A stretch of 10,298 nucleotides of DNA from Chloroflexota bacterium (GTDB lineage: Bacteria > Chloroflexota > Anaerolineae > B4-G1): assembly GCA_011046405.1 (NCBI GenBank), contig DSAR01000315.1:1-10298 (forward strand). The letters run 5' to 3'. Of this stretch, positions 6,090-10,298 are shown one piece after another. The first letter of the stretch is position 1; every line of letters starts with the position of its first letter. The position numbers and the translations under genes are program-made. The notes under the pieces are model-generated. The model saw only the letters and a program-made list of their open reading frames with translations, was not told where the DNA came from and made no database searches.

Positions 6090-8396
6090 ATGCGCGTGAT
6101 GATTGTCGGTTCGGGCGGACGAGAGCACACCTTGACGTGGAAAATCGCCCAATCACCCCAGGTCAGCCAGATCTTTGTCGCCCCGGGTAACGGCGGAACG
6201 GCGGCCATCGCCGAGAACGTGCCCATCCCTGCCACCGATATTCCCGCCCTCCTGAAATTTGCCCGTGAGAAAGCGATCGACCTGACCGTGGTCGGCCCCG
6301 AGGCGCCTCTCGTCGCCGGCCTGGTGGACGCCTTCGCCAAGGTCGGTCTGCCCGTCTTCGGTCCCACCAGTGCAGCGGCCCAGCTGGAAGGCTCCAAGGC
6401 TTTCTCCAAGCAGTTCATGATCGAGGAGGGCATCCCCACCGGCGTGGGCGTCGTATTCGACGACTACGAGGTCGCCTGGGCCTACCTGGCGCGGCAACAG
6501 CCCCCCGTCGTCGTCAAGGCCAGCGGCCTGGCCGCCGGGAAAGGCGTCATCATCTGTGCCTCGCTGGAAAAGGCCGAGGCCGCCCTGCACCGGGTGATGG
6601 TCGAGCGGGACTTCGGTCCGGCCGGCGACCAGGTCCTCATCGAAACCTGCCTGGTGGGCGAGGAAGCCTCGCTGCTGGCCTTCACCGACGGCCAAACCAT
6701 CGTGACCATGCCGCCGGCCCGGGACTACAAGCGCATCGGCGACGGCGACCGGGGGCCCAACACCGGCGGGATGGGCTGCTACGCCCCCTCCCCCTACCTC
6801 TCACCCGACCTGATCGACGAAATCACCGCCCGGGTCCTCCAACCGGCCGTCGATGGCATGCGCCGCCGGGGCACGCCCTACGTCGGCGTGCTCTACGCCG
6901 GCATGATGCTGACCGAGCAAGGCCCCCGCGTCCTGGAGTTCAACTGCCGCTTCGGTGACCCCGAGACCCAGGTCCTCCTGCCGTTGCTGGAAAACGACCT
7001 GGTTGACGTCTTCCAGGCCTGTATCGAGGGTCGTCTCGACGAGATTGAGATCACGTGGCGCCTGCAACACACCCTGTGTGTCGTCATAGCCTCCGAGGGT
7101 TACCCCGTCGCCTACGAGAAGGGAAAGGAGATCACCGGCGTGGACGAAGCCAACGCCTTACCCGACGTCGTCGTCTTCCAGGCCGGGACGAAGCAGGAAG
7201 ACGGGCGGCTGCTCACCGCCGGCGGGCGCGTTTTGGCCGCCACCGCCATCGGCGAGAGCCTGGTGCACGCCCGTGAGAAGGCCTACGCGGCCGTGGAACG
7301 CATCCACTTCCAGGGCGCCCACTATCGCCAAGACATCGGCCGTCCCAAAGAAATGTTTGACAAAAAAGCTTCCCAAGCAGTCAGCGCCTACGCCGCCGCC
7401 GGGGTGGATATCGAGGCCAAGATGGACGCCTTCCAGCAAATGCAATCCGCCGTCGAAAGCACCTACACCCCGGCGGTTTTGGCCGGTATCGGCGCCTTCG
7501 GCGGGGCGCTGGCCCTCGACGAACTGCTCCAGGTTCAAGACCCGGTGCTGGTCGCCTCCACCGACGGCGTGGGAACCAAGACGATGATCGCCGAGGCGAT
7601 GGGCCGTTACGAGACCATCGGCCACGACATCGTCAACCATTGCATCAACGACGTCCTGGTGCAGGGCGCCCGTCCGCTCTTCTTCCTGGACTACGTCGCC
7701 GCCGGCAAACTGGACCCCGCGACCATCGTCGCCATCGTAACCAGCTGTGCCGAGGCCTGCCGGGCCAGTGGATGCGTCCTCATCGGCGGCGAGACGGCCG
7801 AGATGCCGGGCGTCTACCAACCGGGCACCTTCGATCTGGTGGGCACGCTGGTCGGCTGGGTGGCGCGTGATCGTATCATCGACGGGCGCGACGTCCAGCC
7901 CGGCGACGTCTGCCTGGGTCTACCTTCCGATGGCCTGCACACCAACGGCTACTCCCTGGCCCGCCTGGTCTTCGGCGACTTGGGCTGGGAGACGGTGCTG
8001 CCCGAACTCGGCCGCTCCATCGGCGAGGAACTGCTGACGCCGCACAAGTCATACCTGCCGGCGTTCGAGACGCTGGTCGAGGCCGGCGTGACCATCAAGG
8101 CGATGTCGCACCTCACCGGCGGCAGCTTCCCCGACAACCTCCCGCGCGTGCTGCCCGAGGGCGTGGGCGCCCGACTCGACCGGGACGCCTGGCCCGTGCC
8201 CCCCATCTTCCGCCTGATCCAGGAGATGGGACGCGTGGATGAACGGGAGATGTACCACGTCTACAACATGGGCATTGGTATGATCGTGATCGTGTCGCCC
8301 GCCGAGGTCAACCGGGCGTTGAACGGTCTGCCCGAGGCCCTCGTCATCGGGGAGATCACCGCCTGGGATGGCAGCGAGCCCCGGGTGAAACTCTAA
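6090..8396 (+). CDS. purD-purM: Bifunctional GAR synthetase / AIR synthetase (PurD-PurM fusion)
   Basis: One 768-residue open frame encodes two complete enzymes. Residues 1 to about 417 are PurD (phosphoribosylamine + glycine + ATP to GAR): GSGGREH at 7-13, APGNGG at 31-36, the ATP-grasp strand VVVKASG at 140-146, RDYKR at 211-215, NTGGMG at 224-229 and LEFNCRFGDPET at 282-293, ending in the usual HYRQDIG (411-417). After a short lysine-rich linker (about 418-430), PurM (FGAM to AIR) starts at SAYAAAGVDIE, with DGVGTK at 492-497, GGETAEMPG at 566-574, HLTGGSF at 674-680 and NMGIGM near the end. HLTGGSF has Ser where many PurMs have Gly. AAGGAG at 6077-6082, 7 bases upstream, fixes the start. 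An ATG at 7353 (Met422) could give a stand-alone PurM of about 347 residues, a normal PurM length, but only a weak AAAGAA precedes it. The same fusion order is known from yeast ADE5,7 and animal GART. Confidence 0.95.
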   Translation: MRVMIVGSGGREHTLTWKIAQSPQVSQIFVAPGNGGTAAIAENVPIPATDIPALLKFAREKAIDLTVVGPEAPLVAGLVDAFAKVGLPVFGPTSAAAQLEGSKAFSKQFMIEEGIPTGVGVVFDDYEVAWAYLARQQPPVVVKASGLAAGKGVIICASLEKAEAALHRVMVERDFGPAGDQVLIETCLVGEEASLLAFTDGQTIVTMPPARDYKRIGDGDRGPNTGGMGCYAPSPYLSPDLIDEITARVLQPAVDGMRRRGTPYVGVLYAGMMLTEQGPRVLEFNCRFGDPETQVLLPLLENDLVDVFQACIEGRLDEIEITWRLQHTLCVVIASEGYPVAYEKGKEITGVDEANALPDVVVFQAGTKQEDGRLLTAGGRVLAATAIGESLVHAREKAYAAVERIHFQGAHYRQDIGRPKEMFDKKASQAVSAYAAAGVDIEAKMDAFQQMQSAVESTYTPAVLAGIGAFGGALALDELLQVQDPVLVASTDGVGTKTMIAEAMGRYETIGHDIVNHCINDVLVQGARPLFFLDYVAAGKLDPATIVAIVTSCAEACRASGCVLIGGETAEMPGVYQPGTFDLVGTLVGWVARDRIIDGRDVQPGDVCLGLPSDGLHTNGYSLARLVFGDLGWETVLPELGRSIGEELLTPHKSYLPAFETLVEAGVTIKAMSHLTGGSFPDNLPRVLPEGVGARLDRDAWPVPPIFRLIQEMGRVDEREMYHVYNMGIGMIVIVSPAEVNRALNGLPEALVIGEITAWDGSEPRVKL

Positions 8397-8474
8397 CGTA
8401 ACCGTTCGGACCAGGGGAACTTGGGCACAGAATCTGCGGAAGTCTGCATCCGCTCCGCAGGAGCGTCATCTGCG

Positions 8475-8602
8475 TCCCACTTCGTATCTTCTCAATAAGT
8501 TGGGGAGCTGTGGCCGGTCTCCCGACCGAGCCACAGCGGGCACGGTCAGGAGACCGGCCCGAGCGAGTTTGCCCCGGTTTATTGAGATGATACTCCCACT
8601 TC
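8475..8602. mobile_element. MITE-like foldback element with 9-bp target duplication
   Basis: The element proper is 8484-8593 (110 bp). Its left end GTATCTTCTCAATAA (8484-8498) pairs with the right end TTATTGAGATGATAC (8579-8593), 14 of 15 positions. The pairing can continue inward through three G-T wobbles to GGGG (8502-8505) and CCCC (8572-8575). Inside, GGCCGGTCTCC (8512-8522) is perfectly inverted at 8549-8559, extended past one mismatch by GACCG/CGGTC. TCCCACTTC stands directly outside both ends (8475-8483 and 8594-8602), as an insertion duplication would. It has no coding capacity, so it would be a non-autonomous element moved by a transposase elsewhere. A 9-bp duplication occurs in several IS families, so the family cannot be named. 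As RNA it would form a long hairpin and could affect 3' end processing of the pur transcript. Confidence 0.8.
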
Positions 8603-8636
8603 TTTCAACTGCGTAAGTCCTAAACTTTTCCATTTC

Positions 8637-8724
8637 GCGGAGCATCGAAATGCCCCGCTGACACGGAAAACCTGTTGAAACAGGTTAGACCATTGCTTTT
8701 AGCGCGTTTCAACGCACTTTCCGT
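8637..8724. repeat. Cluster of inverted repeats (three adjoining stem-loops)
   Basis: GCGGAGCAT (8637-8645) pairs with ATGCCCCGC (8650-8658) with one mismatch, around a CGAA loop. Next, the 19-bp arms 8663-8681 and 8706-8724 are inverted copies of ACGGAAA-N5-TTGAAAC. Each arm also lies in its own small palindrome: AACCTGTT/AACAGGTT (8669-8676, 8679-8686) and GCGTT/AACGC (8704-8708, 8711-8715). It could be a structured RNA, a second decayed repeat element or a protein-binding site; no T-tract follows. Confidence 0.6.
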
Positions 8725-8802
8725 ATGACCCGATGATTTCAGGTTCTTTGGGATTTCGCATGGCCGCGGTGAGAGATTAGCCACGAATCCTTACAATCTA
8801 AC

Positions 8803-8831
8803 TTGACATCGTTGGGACCGACCCGTAGGAC
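8803..8831 (+). promoter_or_regulatory. Possible sigma-70-type promoter for the YhfC-like gene
   Basis: A perfect -35 hexamer TTGACA (8803-8808) is followed after exactly 17 bases by TAGGAC (8826-8831), which matches the -10 consensus at only three of six positions. The -10 would lie in the first heptamer of the array. It is plausible because a new transcript is expected after the long spacer, but it is weak. Confidence 0.25.
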
Positions 8832-8873
8832 GTAGGACCTAAGACGTAGGACCTAAGACGTAGGACCTAGGAC
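8825..8873 (+). repeat. Heptamer array, 7 units, consensus GTAGGAC/CTAAGAC
   Basis: Seven units in exact phase: GTAGGAC, GTAGGAC, CTAAGAC, GTAGGAC, CTAAGAC, GTAGGAC, CTAGGAC. The alternation of GTAGGAC with CTAAGAC gives a 14-bp higher-order unit, present twice. The array ends seven bases before the AGGAG of the next gene. Confidence 0.95.
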
Positions 8874-8880
8874 CCTCAAT

Positions 8881-8885
8881 AGGAG
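8881..8885 (+). promoter_or_regulatory. Ribosome binding site of the YhfC-like gene
   Basis: AGGAG abuts an ATG at 8886 and is 9 bases before an in-frame ATG at 8895. The second is preferred on spacing; the signal peptide works with either. Confidence 0.6.
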
Positions 8886-8894
8886 ATGAAACAT

Positions 8895-10091
8895 ATGCCC
8901 AAGAGACACTTCCTAGTTCTCTCACTCATTCTCGCGCTCTGCCTGTTGGCGGGATGTGAGCGCGCGCCCAAGGAGCCTTTCGTAGGCGCCACGTCCAGCG
9001 GCTCTCTCGACAAGGAGGAGCCGGGCAGTAACCTAATGTTCACCATCGAGATCGAAGACGAGGGCGATCCCGTCGGCATCGACTTCCGGGGCGTCCTGAC
9101 GGCGGGCAGCGTGAAGCTGCAGATCGTGGACGCCGAGGACGATATCTATAAGGAGTGGACGTTCGACGAGCTGGGGACGTTCTCGTTGAACACCACCCTG
9201 TACCCGCCGCCCGGCACCTACCGCTATGGCATGGCCTGGGACGGCCCTGTCCAGTTGGCCCAGTACGGCCTGGCGTGGAAACCCCACCCCATCGAGACTC
9301 CCGAGATCAGCCCGCTGGTGCTCCTGCCCGGCATCGGTATGCTGCTCGTAGCCCTGGGATTCGTGATCTACGTCGCAGTGCGCAAGTTGGGGTGGCGATA
9401 CCTGGGTCTGGGCGCGCTGGGTTGGGTCATCACCGTGGCCCTCAAGTTCGCCTGGGCCATCCCCTTCAACTCCCCCGTCTACGAAGCATTGAAAGGGTCC
9501 CTGCCGGAGGCAGTCGCCAACGCCGTCTTCTACATTTACGTCGGCGCGCTCACCGGTGTCTTCGAGGTCGGCATTGTCTGGCTGGTGTTGCGCTACACGA
9601 AGCTGGGGAACGTGGCCTGGGAACGCGCGCAGGCCTTCGGGTTCGGATTCGGTGGGATAGAAGCGGCCTTATTGGGCCTTAACGCCCTGGTCGGCGCGGC
9701 GACGGTCTTGATCGCACCGGCGGCGCTGCCGCTGGGGGCTCTGGAACAGGTCGCCCTGGCGAACAATCCTATCTACGGTCTGGCGCCTATCTGGGAACGC
9801 TTCTTCACGGTCCTGGTTCACCTCTTCAGCAACGTGCTGCTCTTCTACGGCGCGCGGAAACGCGAGTCCCGCTGGTTCTGGCTCGCCTTCGCCTACAAAT
9901 CCGGTATCGACGCCATAGCCGCCTGGGGGCAGCTCACGGGTTTGGACACGCTGGGCGCCCTGTGGGCCATTGAACTCGTGGTGGCCCTGTGGGGCGTTGC
10001 GGGTTGGCTGGGGGTGCGCGCGATACGGGATCGCTATCCACAGTCAGAGGCAAACGTGGATCGGACGTCGGACATAGGACGTCGGACTTGA
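8895..10091 (+). CDS. Lipoprotein-anchored YhfC-like multispanning membrane protein
   Basis: The 398-residue protein begins with a lipoprotein signal peptide (PKRH, a hydrophobic stretch, then lipobox LLAGC with Cys21). An outside domain rich in beta-strand-like sequence follows, to about residue 130. Then come about seven membrane segments, roughly at 138-160, 166-190, 206-234, 250-282, 300-322, 328-348 and 356-376. The segment with GFGFGGIEAALLG (Glu256), followed by WERFFTVLVH (His309) and SGIDAI (Asp339), resembles the YhfC family of putative intramembrane peptidases. That call rests on recalled motif shape and the catalytic residues are unproven. Nothing links it directly to purine synthesis, though it sits between purD-purM and purN in the same direction. 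The last residues (about DRTSDIGRRT) are encoded by a heptamer array, so the C-terminus may have been extended by repeat growth. The start could instead be 8886. Confidence 0.75.
   Translation: MPKRHFLVLSLILALCLLAGCERAPKEPFVGATSSGSLDKEEPGSNLMFTIEIEDEGDPVGIDFRGVLTAGSVKLQIVDAEDDIYKEWTFDELGTFSLNTTLYPPPGTYRYGMAWDGPVQLAQYGLAWKPHPIETPEISPLVLLPGIGMLLVALGFVIYVAVRKLGWRYLGLGALGWVITVALKFAWAIPFNSPVYEALKGSLPEAVANAVFYIYVGALTGVFEVGIVWLVLRYTKLGNVAWERAQAFGFGFGGIEAALLGLNALVGAATVLIAPAALPLGALEQVALANNPIYGLAPIWERFFTVLVHLFSNVLLFYGARKRESRWFWLAFAYKSGIDAIAAWGQLTGLDTLGALWAIELVVALWGVAGWLGVRAIRDRYPQSEANVDRTSDIGRRT
10060..10087 (+). repeat. Heptamer array (nTnGGAC type), 4 units, at the 3' end of the YhfC-like gene
   Basis: ATCGGAC, GTCGGAC, ATAGGAC and GTCGGAC are in exact phase, followed by a diverged TTGACAC that supplies the TGA stop (10089-10091). 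The array is translated as the C-terminal tail of the upstream protein and ends eight bases before the GGAGG (10095-10099) of purN. Confidence 0.85.
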
Positions 10092-10105
10092 CACGGAGGC
10101 AAAAA

Positions 10106-10298
10106 ATGACCCGTATCGCCATCCTGATCTCAGGCTATGGTTCCAATCTACAGGCCATCATCGACGCCGTCGAAGCGGGCGAGCTGCCCAGCGTCGAGAT
10201 CGCCCTGCTCGTCTCCAACCGGCGCGAGGCCTACGGCATCAAGCGCGCCGTGCGGCACGGGATCCCGGTGGTCTATTTCCCCCTGGCGCCCTATACCC
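10106..10298 (+). CDS. purN: GAR transformylase PurN (5' part, runs off the window)
   Basis: PurN transfers a formyl group from 10-formyltetrahydrofolate to GAR, giving FGAR, the substrate of PurL/PurQ. The 64 visible residues have the family start: a first strand MTRIAILISG, then the phosphate-binding GSNLQAII (12-19, usual form SGxGSNLQAI), followed by LLVSNRREAYGIKRA and HGIPVVYF. GGAGG at 10095-10099 with 6-base spacing sets the start at 10106, right after a run of six A that includes the A of ATG. The folate-binding and catalytic part lies beyond the window, so completeness cannot be judged. Its place after purD-purM supplies the third activity of the GAR synthetase, AIR synthetase and GAR transformylase set, here as a separate gene. 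Confidence 0.93.
   Translation, partial: MTRIAILISGYGSNLQAIIDAVEAGELPSVEIALLVSNRREAYGIKRAVRHGIPVVYFPLAPYT

Larger units (their letters stand above)
8397..8894 (+). other. Long structured intergenic region between purD-purM and the YhfC-like gene
   Basis: No convincing gene is seen in about 500 bp. It holds, in order: a short hairpin CTGCGGA...TCCGCAG (8434-8440 with 8454-8460), a 110-bp foldback element with flanking duplication, a cluster of inverted repeats (8637-8724), a perfect TTGACA at 8803-8808, and a seven-unit heptamer array. Neither the hairpins nor the foldback element is followed by a T-tract, so there is no clear intrinsic terminator. This is the only large break in the cluster and the most likely place for a transcription boundary. 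Confidence 0.75.

Noticed and set aside
8484..8593. Intrinsic terminator after purD-purM
   Set aside because: The stem is very long and no T-tract follows; the exact flanking duplication fits a mobile element better. It may still affect transcription.
8663..8724. CRISPR-like GTTTCAA / TTGAAAC words
   Set aside because: Only two arms in inverted orientation, no regularly spaced direct repeats and no cas genes.
10088..10093. TTGACA as a purN -35 element
   Set aside because: It is directly followed by the purN ribosome binding site, leaving no room for a -10 and a leader; it is a diverged heptamer unit.

Overview
The window is a GC-rich bacterial segment, all on the + strand, and almost all of it is a de novo purine (pur) gene cluster. 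The order is purL (3' part) - purQ - purC - purE - purF - a frameshifted isochorismatase-like gene - a fused purD-purM gene - a structured spacer of about 500 bp - a lipoprotein/YhfC-type membrane protein gene - purN (5' part). Together the genes cover every step from PRPP to SAICAR: PurF, PurD, PurN, PurL/PurQ, PurM, PurE and PurC. Not seen here are purB, purH, purK and a separate purS. The host is a bacterium, because there are Shine-Dalgarno sites, tight operon spacing, a lipobox and a Bacillus-type Fe-S PurF. The gene style and GC-rich codons fit Chloroflexota (Anaerolineae-like), but that assignment is an inference without a database search.

Region 1-5463 is a tight run of five pur genes. 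PurL carries an in-frame 21-bp x3 tandem repeat. PurE has class II (animal PAICS-like) AIR carboxylase motifs, which fits the absence of purK. PurF has a short propeptide and all four Fe-S cysteines. Region 5464-6037 holds a cysteine hydrolase gene whose catalytic Asp is separated from its Lys and Cys by one extra A in an A6 run. Region 6090-8396 is a single 768-codon gene encoding PurD fused to PurM, the arrangement familiar from yeast ADE5,7 and the first two-thirds of animal GART.

The spacers are unusual. Those before purC, purE, purD-purM, the YhfC-like gene and purN are filled with short-period repeats: a 16-unit octamer array and two families of heptamers. Three of these arrays contain or closely abut the stop codon of the upstream gene. 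The 8397-8894 spacer also holds a 110-bp foldback element with 15-bp terminal inverted repeats and an exact 9-bp flanking direct repeat, which is the signature of a MITE insertion, followed by a second cluster of inverted repeats.

The clearest candidates for something new are the MITE, the heptamer/octamer spacer system and the PurD-PurM fusion next to a class II PurE. No defence system, CRISPR array, tRNA or rRNA is seen.
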